Source of the DNA: Nemertoderma westbladi
Lineage: Eukaryota; Xenacoelomorpha; Nemertodermatida; Nemertodermatidae
Assembly (NCBI GenBank): GCA_032718475.1
Contig: JAUCBJ010000640.1
Location: forward strand, 1-64,000
DNA length: 64,000 nt
Reading direction: 5' to 3'
In this document: positions 24,438 through 38,914 of the stretch, piece by piece
Layout of the letters: every line of letters begins with the position of its first letter
Numbering within the stretch: position 1 is the stretch's first letter
The notes under the pieces: generated by a model
Told to the model about the DNA's origin: nothing
Seen by the model: only the letters and a program-made list of their open reading frames with translations
Database searches by the model: none
Program-made: the position numbers and the translations under genes

Positions 24438-26660
24438 GATGTGAGTAAATAAAGAGGGAGTAGTTTAGGTTAATATACCTCCGAGGTGAGTAAATAAAGA
24501 GAGAGTAGTTCAGGTTAATATACCTCCGAGGTGAGTAAATAAAGAGAGAGTTTAGGTTAATATACCCCCGATGTGAGTAAATAAAGAGGGAGTAGTTTAG
24601 GTTAATATACCCCCGATGTGAGTAAATAAAGAGGGAGTAGTTTAGGTTAATATACCTCCGAGGTGAGTAAATAAAGAGAGAGTTCAGGTTAATATACCTC
24701 CGAGGTGAGTAAATAAAGAGAGAGTTTAGGTTAATATACCCCCGATGTGAGTAAATAAAGAGGGAGTAGTTTAGGTTAATATACCTCCGAGGTGAGTAAA
24801 TAAAGAGAGAGTTCAGGTTAATATACCTCCGAGATGAGTAAATAAAGAGAGAGTTCAGGTTAATATACCTCCGAGGTGAGTAAATAAAGAGAGAGTTTAG
24901 GTTAATATACCCCCGATGTGAGTAAATAAAGAGGGAGTAGTTTAGGTTAATATACCTCCGAGGTGAGTAAATAAAGAGAGAGTAGTTCAGGTTAATATAC
25001 CTCCGCGGTGAGTAAATAAAGAGAGAGTTTAGGTTAATATACCTCCGAGGTGAGTAAATAAAGAGAGAGTTTAGGTTAATATACCTCCGAGGTGAGTAAA
25101 TAAAGAGAGAGTTTAGGTTAATATACCCCCGAGGTGAGTAAATAAAGAGAGAGTTTAGGTTAATATACCTCCGAGGTGAGTAAATAAAGAGAGAGTAGTT
25201 CAGGTTAATATACCCCCGAGGTGAGTAAATAAAGAGAGAGTTTAGGTTAATATACCTCCGAGGTGAGTAAATAAAGAGGGAGTTTAGGTTAATATACCCC
25301 CGAGGTGAGTAAATAAAGAGAGAGTTTAGGTTAATATACCTCCGAGGTGAGTAAATAAAGAGAGAGTTTAGGTTAATATACCCCCGAGGTGAGTGAATAA
25401 AGAGAGAGTTTAGGTTAATATACCCCCGAGGTGAGTAAATAAAGAGAGAGTTTAGGTTAATATACCCCCGAGGTGAGTAAATAAAGAGAGAGTTCAGGTT
25501 AATATACCTCCGAGATGAGTAAATAAAGAGAGAGTTCAGGTTAATATACCTCCGAGGTGAGTAAATAAAGAGAGAGTTTAGGTTAATATACCTCCGAGGT
25601 GAGTAAATAAAGAGAGAGTTTAGGTTAATATACCCCCGAGGTGAGTAAATAAAGAGAGAGTTCAGGTTAATATACCTCCGAGATGAGTAAATAAAGAGAG
25701 AGTTCAGGTTAATATACCTCCGAGGTGAGTAAATAAAGAGAGAGTTTAGGTTAATATACCCCCGAGGTGAGTAAATAAAGAGAGAGTTTAGGTTAATATA
25801 CCCCCGAGGTGAGTAAATAAAGAGAGAGTTCAGGTTAATATACCTCCGAGGTGAGTAAATAAAGAGAGAGTTCAGGTTAATATACCTCCGAGGTGAGTAA
25901 ATAAAGAGAGAGTTTAGGTTAATATACCTCCGAGGTGAGTAAATAAAGAGAGAGTTTAGGTTAATATACCCCCGAGGTGAGTAAATAAAGAGAGAGTTCA
26001 GGTTAATATACCTCCGAGGTGAGTAAATAAAGAGAGAGTTCAGGTTAATATACCTCCGAGGTGAGTAAATAAAGAGAGAGTTTAGGTTAATATACCTCCG
26101 AGGTGAGTAAATAAAGAGAGAGTTTAGGTTAATATACCCCCGAGGTGAGTAAATAAAGAGAGAGTTCAGGTTAATATACCTCCGAGATGAGTAAATAAAG
26201 AGAGAGTTCAGGTTAATATACCTCCGAGGTGAGTAAATAAAGAGAGAGTTTAGGTTAATATACCCCCGAGGTGAGTAAATAAAGAGAGAGTTCAGGTTAA
26301 TATACCTCCGAGATGAGTAAATAAAGAGAGAGTTCAGGTTAATATACCTCCGAGGTGAGTAAATAAAGAGAGAGTTTAGGTTAATATACCCCCGAGGTGA
26401 GTAAATAAAGAGAGAGTTTAGGTTAATATACCCCCGAGGTGAGTAAATAAAGAGAGAGTTCAGGTTAATATACCTCCGAGATGAGTAAATAAAGAGAGAG
26501 TTCAGGTTAATATACCTCCGAGGTGAGTAAATAAAGAGAGAGTTTAGGTTAATATACCTCCGAGGTGAGTAAATAAAGAGAGAGTTTAGGTTAATATACC
26601 CCCGAGGTGAGTAAATAAAGAGAGAGTTCAGGTTAATATACCTCCGAGATGAGTAAATAA
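24438..26660 (+). repeat. Variant clusters CGATGTGAG and CGAGATGAG with 126/168/171-bp spacing
   Basis: GATGTGAG units lie at 24438, 24570, 24615, 24744 and 24915. GAGATGAG units lie at 25512, 25680, 26184, 26310, 26478 and 26646. Spacings of 171, 168 and 126 bp are four or three units, so multi-unit blocks were copied together. I saw no GAGATGAG unit to the right of 26646. Confidence 0.7.
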
Positions 26661-29600
26661 AGAGAGAGTTCAGGTTAATATACCTCCGAGGTGAGTAAAT
26701 AAAGAGAGAGTTTAGGTTAATATACCTCCGAGGTGAGTAAATAAAGAGAGAGTTTAGGTTAATATACCTCCGAGGTGAGTAAATAAAGAGGGAGTAGTTC
26801 AGGTTAATATACCTTCCGAGGTGAGTAAATAAAGAGAGAGTTCAGGTTAATATACCCCCGAGGTGAGTAAATAAAGAGAGAGTTCAGGTTAATATACCTC
26901 CGAGGTGAGTAAATAAAGAGAGAGTTTAGGTTAATATACCTCCGAGGTGAGTAAATAAAGAGAGAGTTCAGGTTAATATACCTCCGAGGTGAGTAAATAA
27001 AGAGAGAGTTTAGGTTAATATACCTCCGAGGTGAGTAAATAAAGAGAGAGTTCAGGTTAATATACCTCCGAGGTGAGTAAATAAAGAGAGAGTTCAGGTT
27101 AATATACCTCCGAGGTGAGTAAATAAAGAGAGAGTTTAGGTTAATATACCTCCGAGGTGAGTAAATAAAGAGGGAGTTTAGGTTAATATACCCCCGAGGT
27201 GAGTAAATAAAGAGGGAGTAGTTCAGGTTAATATACCTCCGAGGTGAGTAAATAAAGAGAGAGTTTAGGTTAATATACCTCCGAGGTGAGTAAATAAAGA
27301 GAGAGTTCAGGTTAATATACCTCCGAGGTGAGTAAATAAAGAGGGAGTAGTTCAGGTTAATATACCTCCGAGGTGAGTAAATAAAGAGAGAGTTTAGGTT
27401 AATATACCCCCGAGGTGAGTAAATAAAGAGAGAGTTTAGGTTAATATACCTCCGAGGTGAGTAAATAAAGAGAGAGTTTAGGTTAATATACCCCCGAGGT
27501 GAGTAAATAAAGAGGGAGTAGTTCAGGTTAATATACCTCCGAGGTGAGTAAATAAAGAGAGAGTTTAGGTTAATATACCTCCGAGGTGAGTAAATAAAGA
27601 GAGAGTTCAGGTTAATATACCTCCGAGGTGAGTAAATAAAGAGGGAGTAGTTCAGGTTAATATACCTCCGAGGTGAGTAAATAAAGAGAGAGTTTAGGTT
27701 AATATACCCCCGAGGTGAGTAAATAAAGAGAGAGTTTAGGTTAATATACCCCCGAGGTGAGTAAATAAAGAGGGAGTAGTTCAGGTTAATATACCTCCGA
27801 GGTGAGTAAATAAAGAGGGAGTAGTTCAGGTTAATATACCTCCGAGGTGAGTAAATAAAGAGAGAGTTTAGGTTAATATACCCCCGATGTGAGTAAATAA
27901 AGAGAGAGTTTAGGTTAATATACCTCCGAGGTGAGTAAATAAAGAGAGAGTTCAGGTTAATATACCTCCGAGGTGAGTAAATAAAGAGGGAGTAGTTCAG
28001 GTTAATATACCTCCGAGGTGAGTAAATAAAGAGAGAGTTTAGGTTAATATACCTCCGAGGTGAGTAAATAAAGAGAGAGTTCAGGTTAATATACCTCCGA
28101 GGTGAGTAAATAAAGAGGGAGTAGTTCAGGTTAATATACCTCCGAGGTGAGTAAATAAAGAGAGAGTTTAGGTTAATATACCCCCGAGGTGAGTAAATAA
28201 AGAGAGAGTTTAGGTTAATATACCCCCGAGGTGAGTAAATAAAGAGAGAGTTTAGGTTAATATACCTCCGAGGTGAGTAAATAAAGAGGGAGTTTAGGTT
28301 AATATACCTCCGAGGTGAGTAAATAAAGAGAGAGTTTAGGTTAATATACCCCCGAGGTGAGTAAATAAAGAGAGAGTTTAGGTTAATATACCTCCGAGGT
28401 GAGTAAATAAAGAGAGAGTTTAGGTTAATATACCTCCGAGGTGAGTAAATAAAGAGGGAGTAGTTCAGGTTAATATACCCCCGAGGTGAGTAAATAAAGA
28501 GGGAGTAGTTCAGGTTAATATACCTCCGAGGTGAGTAAATAAAGAGAGAGTTCAGGTTAATATACCTCCGAGGTGAGTAAATAAAGAGAGAGTTTAGGTT
28601 AATATACCCCCGAGGTGAGTAAATAAAGAGAGAGTTTAGGTTAATATACCTCCGAGGTGAGTAAATAAAGAGAGAGTTTAGGTTAATATACCTCCGAGGT
28701 GAGTAAATAAAGAGGGAGTAGTTCAGGTTAATATACCCCCGAGGTGAGTAAATAAAGAGGGAGTAGTTCAGGTTAATATACCCCCGAGGTGAGTAAATAA
28801 AGAGGGAGTAGTTCAGGTTAATATACCTCCGAGGTGAGTAAATAAAGAGATAGTTCAGGTTAATATACCTCCGAGGTGAGTAAATAAAGAGAGAGTTCAG
28901 GTTAATATACCCCCGAGGTGAGTAAATAAAGAGAGAGTTTAGGTTAATATACCCCCGAGGTGAGTAAATAAAGAGAGAGTTTAGGTTAATATACCTCCGA
29001 GGTGAGTAAATAAAGAGAGAGTTTAGGTTAATATACCTCCGAGGTGAGTAAATAAAGAGGGAGTAGTTCAGGTTAATATACCTCCGAGGTGAGTAAATAA
29101 AGAGAGAGTTTAGGTTAATATACCCCCGAGGTGAGTAAATAAAGAGGGAGTAGTTCAGGTTAATATACCCCCGAGGTGAGTAAATAAAGAGGGAGTAGTT
29201 CAGGTTAATATACCTCCGAGGTGAGTAAATAAAGAGAGAGTTCAGGTTAATATACCTCCGAGGTGAGTAAATAAAGAGAGAGTTCAGGTTAATATACCCC
29301 CGAGGTGAGTAAATAAAGAGAGAGTTCAGGTTAATATACCCCCGAGGTGAGTAAATAAAGAGGGAGTAGTTCAGGTTAATATACCTCCGAGGTGAGTAAA
29401 TAAAGAGAGAGTTCAGGTTAATATACCCCCGAGGTGAGTAAATAAAGAGAGAGTTCAGGTTAATATACCTCCGAGGTGAGTAAATAAAGAGAGAGTTTAG
29501 GTTAATATACCCCCGATGTGAGTAAATAAAGAGAGAGTTTAGGTTAATATACCTCCGAGGTGAGTAAATAAAGAGGGAGTTTAGGTTAATATACCTCCGA

Positions 29601-29689
29601 GGTGAGTAAATAAAGAGAGAGTTTAGGTTAATATACCCCCGAGGTGAGTAAATAAAGAGAGAGTTTAGGTTAATATACCTCCGAGGTGA

Positions 29690-30060
29690 GTAAATAAAGA
29701 GAGAGTTTAGGTTAATATACCTCCGAGGTGAGTAAATAAAGAGAGAGTTTAGGTTAATATACCTCCGAGGTGAGTAAATAAAGAGAGAGTTTAGGTTAAT
29801 ATACCTCCGAGGTGAGTAAATAAAGAGAGAGTTTAGGTTAATATACCTCCGAGGTGAGTAAATAAAGAGAGAGTTTAGGTTAATATACCTCCGAGGTGAG
29901 TAAATAAAGAGAGAGTTTAGGTTAATATACCTCCGAGGTGAGTAAATAAAGAGAGAGTTTAGGTTAATATACCTCCGAGGTGAGTAAATAAAGAGAGAGT
30001 TTAGGTTAATATACCTCCGAGGTGAGTAAATAAAGAGAGAGTTTAGGTTAATATACCCCC
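29690..30060 (+). repeat. Homogenised run of identical 42-bp units
   Basis: About nine consecutive units share the same GAGAGAG-TTTAGG-CCTCC form with no variant. Similar runs occur at about 43190-43590, 49980-50430 and 61300-61480. Such runs indicate very recent single-unit expansion or conversion. Confidence 0.7.
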
Positions 30061-31941
30061 GAGGTGAGTAAATAAAGAGGGAGTTTAGGTTAATATACCT
30101 CCGAGGTGAGTAAATAAAGAGAGAGTTTAGGTTAATATACCTCCGAGGTGAGTAAATAAAGAGAGGAGTTTAGGTTAATATACCTCCGAGGTGAGTAAAT
30201 AAAGAGAGAGTTTAGGTTAATATACCCCCGAGGTGAGTAAATAAAGAGAGAGTTTAGGTTAATATACCTCCGAGGTGAGTAAATAAAGAGAGAGTTTAGG
30301 TTAATATACCTCCGAGGTGAGTAAATAAAGAGAGAGTTTAGGTTAATATACCTCCGAGGTGAGTAAATAAAGAGAGAGTTTAGGTTAATATACCTCCGAG
30401 GTGAGTAAATAAAGAGAGAGTTTAGGTTAATATACCTCCGAGGTGAGTAAATAAAGAGAGAGTTTAGGTTAATATACCTCCGAGGTGAGTAAATAAAGAG
30501 AGAGTTTAGGTTAATATACCTCCGAGGTGAGTAAATAAAGAGGGAGTAGTTCAGGTTAATATACCTCCGAGGTGAGTAAATAAAGAGAGAGTTTAGGTTA
30601 ATATACCTCCGAGGTGAGTAAATAAAGAGAGTTTAGGTTAATATACCCCCGAGGTGAGTAAATAAAGAGAGAGTTTAGGTTAATATACCTCCGAGGTGAG
30701 TAAATAAAGAGGGAGTTTAGGTTAATATACCCCCGAGGTGAGTAAATAAAGAGGGAGTAGTTCAGGTTAATATACCTCCGAGGTGAGTAAATAAAGAGAG
30801 AGTTTAGGTTAATATACCTCCGAGGTGAGTAAATAAAGAGGGAGTTTAGGTTAATATACCTCCGAGGTGAGTAAATAAAGAGAGAGTTTAGGTTAATATA
30901 CCCCCGAGGTGAGTAAATAAAGAGAGAGTTTAGGTTAATATACCTCCGAGGTGAGTAAATAAAGAGGGAGTAGTTCAGGTTAATATACCTCCGAGGTGAG
31001 TAAATAAAGAGAGAGTTCAGGTTAATATACCTCCGAGGTGAGTAAATAAAGAGAGAGTTTAGGTTAATATACCTCCGAGGTGAGTAAATAAAGAGAGAGT
31101 TTAGGTTAATATACCTCCGAGGTGAGTAAATAAAGAGGGAGTTCAGGTTAATATACCCCCGAGGTGAGTAAATAAAGAGAGAGTTTAGGTTAATATACCT
31201 CCGAGGTGAGTAAATAAAGAGGGAGTAGTTCAGGTTAATATACCTCCGAGGTGAGTAAATAAAGAGAGAGTTTAGGTTAATATACCTCCGAGGTGAGTAA
31301 ATAAAGAGGGAGTAGTTCAGGTTAATATACCTCCGAGGTGAGTAAATAAAGAGGGAGTTTAGGTTAATATACCTCCGAGGTGAGTAAATAAAGAGGGAGT
31401 TTAGGTTAATATACCTCCGAGGTGAGTAAATAAAGAGAGAGTTTAGGTTAATATACCTCCGAGGTGAGTAAATAAAGAGAGAGTTTAGGTTAATATACCT
31501 CCGAGGTGAGTAAATAAAGAGGGAGTTCAGGTTAATATACCCCCGAGGTGAGTAAATAAAGAGAGAGTTTAGGTTAATATACCTCCGAGGTGAGTAAATA
31601 AAGAGAGAGTTTAGGTTAATATACCTCCGAGGTGAGTAAATAAAGAGGGAGTTCAGGTTAATATACCCCCGAGGTGAGTAAATAAAGAGAGAGTTCAGGT
31701 TAATATACCTCCGAGGTGAGTAAATAAAGAGAGAGTTTAGGTTAATATACCTCCGAGGTGAGTAAATAAAGATGGAGTAGTTCAGGTTAATATACCTCCG
31801 AGGTGAGTAAATAAAGAGGGAGTTTAGGTTAATATACCTCCGAGGTGAGTAAATAAAGAGAGAGTTTAGGTTAATATACCTCCGAGGTGAGTAAATAAAG
31901 AGGGAGTTTAGGTTAATATACCTCCGAGGTGAGTAAATAAA

Positions 31942-32964
31942 GATGGAGTAGTTCAGGTTAATATACCTCCGAGGTGAGTAAATAAAGAGGGAGTTTAGGT
32001 TAATATACCTCCGAGGTGAGTAAATAAAGAGAGAGTTTAGGTTAATATACCCCCGAGGTGAGTAAATAAAGAGAGAGTTCAGGTTAATATACCCCCGAGG
32101 TGAGTAAATAAAGACAGAGTAGTTTAGGTTAATATACCCCCGAGGTGAGTAAATAAAGAGGGAGTAGTTCAGGTTAATATACCCCCGAGGTGAGTAAATA
32201 AAGAGAGAGTTTAGGTTAATATACCTCCGAGGTGAGTAAATAAAGAGAGAGTTTAGGTTAATATACCCCCGAGGTGAGTAAATAAAGAGAGAGTTCAGGT
32301 TAATATACCTCCGAGGTGAGTAAATAAAGAGGGAGTTTAGGTTAATATACCTCCGAGGTGAGTAAATAAAGAGAGAGTTTAGGTTAATATACCTCCGAGG
32401 TGAGTAAATAAAGAGGGAGTTTAGGTTAATATACCTCCGAGGTGAGTAAATAAAGAGGGAGTTTAGGTTAATATACCTCCGAGGTGAGTAAATAAAGAGA
32501 GAGTTTAGGTTAATATACCTCCGAGGTGAGTAAATAAAGAGGGAGTTTAGGTTAATATACCTCCGAGGTGAGTAAATAAAGATGGAGTAGTTCAGGTTAA
32601 TATACCTCCGAGGTGAGTAAATAAAGAGGGAGTTTAGGTTAATATACCTCCGAGGTGAGTAAATAAAGAGAGAGTTTAGGTTAATATACCCCCGAGGTGA
32701 GTAAATAAAGAGAGAGTTCAGGTTAATATACCCCCGAGGTGAGTAAATAAAGACAGAGTAGTTTAGGTTAATATACCCCCGAGGTGAGTAAATAAAGAGG
32801 GAGTAGTTCAGGTTAATATACCCCCGAGGTGAGTAAATAAAGAGAGAGTTTAGGTTAATATACCTCCGAGGTGAGTAAATAAAGAGAGAGTTTAGGTTAA
32901 TATACCCCCGAGGTGAGTAAATAAAGAGAGAGTTCAGGTTAATATACCTCCGAGGTGAGTAAAT
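31942..32964 (+). repeat. 639-bp higher-order repeat
   Basis: GATGGAGTAG at 31942 recurs at 32581, and GACAGAGTAGTTT at 32113 recurs at 32752; both offsets are 639. Variant order matches from 31942 to about 32325 against 32581 to about 32964. GATGGAGTAG also occurs at 31771, 171 bp before the first copy. Confidence 0.8.
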
Positions 32965-33834
32965 AAAGAGAGAGTTTAGGTTAATATACCTCCGAGGTGA
33001 GTAAATAAAGAGAGAGTTTAGGTTAATATACCCCCGAGGTGAGTAAATAAAGAGAGAGTTCAGGTTAATATACCCCGAGGTGAGTAAATAAAGAGAGAGT
33101 TCAGGTTAATATACCTCCGAGGTGAGTAAATAAAGAGAGAGTTTAGGTTAATATACCCCCGAGGTGAGTAAATAAAGAGGGAGTAGTTCAGGTTAATATA
33201 CCCCCGAGGTGAGTAAATAAAGAGAGAGTTTAGGTTAATATACCTCCGAGGTGAGTAAATAAAGAGAGAGTTTAGGTTAATATACCCCCGAGGTGAGTAA
33301 ATAAAGAGAGAGTTCAGGTTAATATACCTCCGAGGTGAGTAAATAAAGAGGGAGTAGTTCAGGTTAATATACCCCCGAGGTGAGTAAATAAAGAGAGAGT
33401 TTAGGTTAATATACCCCCGAGGTGAGTAAATAAAGAGAGAGTTCAGGTTAATATACCCCCGAGGTGAGTAAATAAAGAGGGAGTTTAGGTTAATATACCC
33501 CCGAGGTGAGTAAATAAAGAGAGAGTTTAGGTTAATATACCCCCGAGGTGAGTAAATAAAGAGAGAGTTCAGGTTAATATACCTCCGAGGTGAGTAAATA
33601 AAGAGAGAGTTCAGGTTAATATACCCCCGAGGTGAGTAAATAAAGAGGGAGTAGTTCAGGTTAATATACCCCCGAGGTGAGTAAATAAAGAGAGAGTTTA
33701 GGTTAATATACCTCCGAGGTGAGTAAATAAAGAGAGAGTTTAGGTTAATATACCTCCGAGGTGAGTAAATAAAGAGGGAGTAGTTCAGGTTAATATACCT
33801 CCGAGGTGAGTAAATAAAGAGAGAGTTCAGGTTA

Positions 33835-35195
33835 ATATACCTCCGAGGTGAGTAAATAAAGAGGGAGTTTAGGTTAATATACCCCCGAGGTGAGTAAATA
33901 AAGAGAGAGTTTAGGTTAATATACCTCCGAGGTGAGTAAATAAAGAGAGAGTAGTTCAGGTTAATATACCTCCGAGGTGAGTAAATAAAGAGAGAGTAGT
34001 TCAGGTTAATATACCCCCGAGGTGAGTAAATAAAGAGGGAGTTTAGGTTAATATACCCCCGAGGTGAGTAAATAAAGAGGGAGTAGTTCAGGTTAATATA
34101 CCTCCGAGGTGAGTAAATAAAGAGAGAGTTCAGGTTAATATACCCCCGAGGTGAGTAAATAAAGAGGGAGTAGTTCAGGTTAATATACCCCCGAGGTGAG
34201 TAAATAAAGAGAGAGTTTAGGTTAATATACCTCCGAGGTGAGTAAATAAAGAGAGAGTTTAGGTTAATATACCCCCGAGGTGAGTAAATAAAGAGAGAGT
34301 TCAGGTTAATATACCTCCGAGGTGAGTAAATAAAGAGGGAGTAGTTCAGGTTAATATACCCCCGAGGTGAGTAAATAAAGAGAGAGTTTAGGTTAATATA
34401 CCCCCGAGGTGAGTAAATAAAGAGAGAGTTCAGGTTAATATACCCCCGAGGTGAGTAAATAAAGAGGGAGTTTAGGTTAATATACCCCCGAGGTGAGTAA
34501 ATAAAGAGAGAGTTCAGGTTAATATACCTCCGAGGTGAGTAAATAAAGAGGGAGTTTAGGTTAATATACCCCCGAGGTGAGTAAATAAAGAGAGAGTTTA
34601 GGTTAATATACCTCCGAGGTGAGTAAATAAAGAGAGAGTAGTTCAGGTTAATATACCTCCGAGGTGAGTAAATAAAGAGAGAGTAGTTCAGGTTAATATA
34701 CCCCCGAGGTGAGTAAATAAAGAGGGAGTTTAGGTTAATATACCCCCGAGGTGAGTAAATAAAGAGGGAGTAGTTCAGGTTAATATACCTCCGAGGTGAG
34801 TAAATAAAGAGAGAGTTCAGGTTAATATACCCCCGAGGTGAGTAAATAAAGAGGGAGTAGTTCAGGTTAATATACCCCCGAGGTGAGTAAATAAAGAGAG
34901 AGTTTAGGTTAATATACCTCCGAGGTGAGTAAATAAAGAGAGAGTTTAGGTTAATATACCCCCGAGGTGAGTAAATAAAGAGAGAGTTCAGGTTAATATA
35001 CCTCCGAGGTGAGTAAATAAAGAGGGAGTAGTTCAGGTTAATATACCCCCGAGGTGAGTAAATAAAGAGAGAGTTTAGGTTAATATACCCCCGAGGTGAG
35101 TAAATAAAGAGAGAGTTCAGGTTAATATACCCCCGAGGTGAGTAAATAAAGAGGGAGTTTAGGTTAATATACCCCCGAGGTGAGTAAATAAAGAG
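33835..35195 (+). repeat. 687-bp higher-order repeat, two nearly full tandem copies
   Basis: The block with two consecutive AGAGAGTAGTTC units (33951 and 34638) is repeated at an offset of 687. Variant order agrees from about 33835 to 34510 against 34522 to 35195, and breaks at TTCAGG versus TTTAGG. Part of this block (from 34168) also resembles DNA from 33181, an offset of 987. Confidence 0.8.
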
Positions 35196-38100
35196 AGAGT
35201 TTAGGTTAATATACCCCCGAGGTGAGTAAATAAAGAGAGAGTTCAGGTTAATATACCTCCGAGGTGAGTAAATAAAGAGAGAGTTTAGGTTAATATACCT
35301 CCGAGGTGAGTAAATAAAGAGAGAGTTTAGGTTAATATACCTCCGAGGTGAGTAAATAAAGAGGGAGTAGTTCAGGTTAATATACCCCCGAGGTGAGTAA
35401 ATAAAGAGAGAGTTTAGGTTAATATACCTCCGAGGTGAGTAAATAAAGAGGGAGTTTAGGTTAATATACCCCCGAGGTGAGTAAATAAAGAGAGAGTTTA
35501 GGTTAATATACCTCCGAGGTGAGTAAATAAAGAGGGAGTTTAGGTTAATATACCTCCGAGGTGAGTAAATAAAGAGGGAGTTTAGGTTAATATACCCCCG
35601 AGGTGAGTAAATAAAGAGAGAGTTTAGGTTAATATACCTCCGAGGTGAGTAAATAAAGAGGGAGTAGTTCAGGTTAATATACCCCCGAGGTGAGTAAATA
35701 AAGAGAGAGTTTAGGTTAATATACCTCCGAGGTGAGTAAATAAAGAGGGAGTTTAGGTTAATATACCTCCGAGGTGAGTAAATAAAGAGAGAGTTTAGGT
35801 TAATATACCTCCGAGGTGAGTAAATAAAGAGAGAGTTTAGGTTAATATACCTCCGAGGTGAGTAAATAAAGAGAGAGTTTAGGTTAATATACCCCCGAGG
35901 TGAGTAAATAAAGAGGGAGTAGTTCAGGTTAATATACCTCCGAGGTGAGTAAATAAAGAGGGAGTTTAGGTTAATATACCTCCGAGGTGAGTAAATAAAG
36001 AGAGAGTTTAGGTTAATATACCTCCGAGGTGAGTAAATAAAGAGAGAGTTTAGGTTAATATACCTCCGAGGTGAGTAAATAAAGAGAGAGTTTAGGTTAA
36101 TATACCCCCGAGGTGAGTAAATAAAGAGGGAGTAGTTCAGGTTAATATACCCCCGAGGTGAGTAAATAAAGAGGGAGTTCAGGTTAATATACCTCCGAGG
36201 TGAGTAAATAAAGAGGGAGTAGTTCAGGTTAATATACCCCCGAGGTGAGTAAATAAAGAGAGAGTTTAGGTTAATATACCTCCGAGGTGAGTAAATAAAG
36301 AGGGAGTAGTTCAGGTTAATATACCTCCGAGGTGAGTAAATAAAGAGAGAGTTTAGGTTAATATACCCCCGAGGTGAGTAAATAAAGAGAGAGTTTAGGT
36401 TAATATACCCCCGAGGTGAGTAAATAAAGAGAGAGTAGTTCAGGTTAATATACCTCCGAGGTGAGTAAATAAAGAGAGAGTTTAGGTTAATATACCTCCG
36501 AGGTGAGTAAATAAAGAGAGAGTTTAGGTTAATATACCCCCGAGGTGAGTAAATAAAGAGAGAGTAGTTCAGGTTAATATACCTCCGAGGTGAGTAAATA
36601 AAGAGGGAGTAGTTCAGGTTAATATACCTCCGAGGTGAGTAAATAAAGAGAGAGTTTAGGTTAATATACCCCCGAGGTGAGTAAATAAAGAGGGAGTAGT
36701 TCAGGTTAATATACCTCCGAGGTGAGTAAATAAAGAGGGAGTTTAGGTTAATATACCTCCGAGGTGAGTAAATAAAGAGGGAGTTTAGGTTAATATACCT
36801 CCGAGGTGAGTAAATAAAGAGGGAGTAGTTCAGGTTAATATACCTCCGAGGTGAGTAAATAAAGAGGGAGTAGTTCAGGTTAATATACCTCCGAGGTGAG
36901 TAAATAAAGAGGGAGTAGTTCAGGTTAATATACCTCCGAGGTGAGTAAATAAAGAGGGAGTAGTTCAGGTTAATATACCTCCGAGGTGAGTAAATAAAGA
37001 GGGAGTAGTTCAGGTTAATATACCTCCGAGGTGAGTAAATAAAGAGGGAGTAGTTCAGGTTAATATACCTCCGAGGTGAGTAAATAAAGAGAGAGTTTAG
37101 GTTAATATACCCCCGAGGTGAGTAAATAAAGAGGGAGTAGTTCAGGTTAATATACCTCCGAGGTGAGTAAATAAAGAGGGAGTTTAGGTTAATATACCTC
37201 CGAGGTGAGTAAATAAAGAGGGAGTTTAGGTTAATATACCTCCGAGGTGAGTAAATAAAGAGGGAGTAGTTCAGGTTAATATACCTCCGAGGTGAGTAAA
37301 TAAAGAGAGAGTTTAGGTTAATATACCTCCGAGGTGAGTAAATAAAGAGAGAGTTTAGGTTAATATACCTCCGAGGTGAGTAAATAAAGAGAGAGTTCAG
37401 GTTAATATACCTCCGAGGTGAGTAAATAAAGAGAGAGTTTAGGTTAATATACCCCCGAGGTGAGTAAATAAAGAGAGAGTTTAGGTTAATATACCTCCGA
37501 GGTGAGTAAATAAAGAGGGAGTAGTTCAGGTTAATATACCTCCGAGGTGAGTAAATAAAGAGGGAGTAGTTCAGGTTAATATACCTCCGAGGTGAGTAAA
37601 TAAAGAGGGAGTAGTTCAGGTTAATATACCTCCGAGGTGAGTAAATAAAGAGAGAGTTTAGGTTAATATACCCCCGAGGTGAGTAAATAAAGAGGGAGTA
37701 GTTCAGGTTAATATACCTCCGAGGTGAGTAAATAAAGAGGGAGTTTAGGTTAATATACCTCCGAGGTGAGTAAATAAAGAGGGAGTTTAGGTTAATATAC
37801 CTCCGAGGTGAGTAAATAAAGAGGGAGTAGTTCAGGTTAATATACCTCCGAGGTGAGTAAATAAAGAGAGAGTTTAGGTTAATATACCTCCGAGGTGAGT
37901 AAATAAAGAGAGAGTTTAGGTTAATATACCTCCGAGGTGAGTAAATAAAGAGAGAGTTCAGGTTAATATACCTCCGAGGTGAGTAAATAAAGAGAGAGTT
38001 TAGGTTAATATACCCCCGAGGTGAGTAAATAAAGAGGGAGTAGTTCAGGTTAATATACCCCCGAGGTGAGTAAATAAAGAGAGAGTTTAGGTTAATATAC

Positions 38101-38914
38101 CCCCGAGGTGAGTAAATAAAGAGGGAGTTCAGGTTAATATACCTCCGAGGTGAGTAAATAAAGAGAGAGTTTAGGTTAATATACCTCCGAGGTGAGTAAA
38201 TAAAGAGAGAGTTTAGGTTAATATACCTCCGAGGTGAGTAAATAAAGAGAGAGTTTAGGTTAATATACCTCCGAGGTGAGTAAATAAAGAGAGAGTTTAG
38301 GTTAATATACCCCCGAGGTGAGTAAATAAAGAGGGAGTAGTTCAGGTTAATATACCTCCGAGGTGAGTAAATAAAGAGGGAGTTTAGGTTAATATACCTC
38401 CGAGGTGAGTAAATAAAGAGAGAGTTTAGGTTAATATACCTCCGAGGTGAGTAAATAAAGAGAGAGTTTAGGTTAATATACCTCCGAGGTGAGTAAATAA
38501 AGAGAGAGTTTAGGTTAATATACCCCCGAGGTGAGTAAATAAAGAGGGAGTAGTTCAGGTTAATATACCCCCGAGGTGAGTAAATAAAGAGGGAGTTCAG
38601 GTTAATATACCCCCGAGGTGAGTAAATAAAGAGAGAGTTTAGGTTAATATACCTCCGAGGTGAGTAAATAAAGAGAGAGTTTAGGTTAATATACCTCCGA
38701 GGTGAGTAAATAAAGAGGGAGTTTAGGTTAATATACCCCCGAGGTGAGTAAATAAAGAGAGAGTTTAGGTTAATATACCTCCGAGGTGAGTAAATAAAGA
38801 GAGAGTTTAGGTTAATATACCTCCGAGGTGAGTAAATAAAGAGGGAGTTTAGGTTAATATACCCCCGAGGTGAGTAAATAAAGAGGGAGTTTAGGTTAAT
38901 ATACCCCCGAGGTG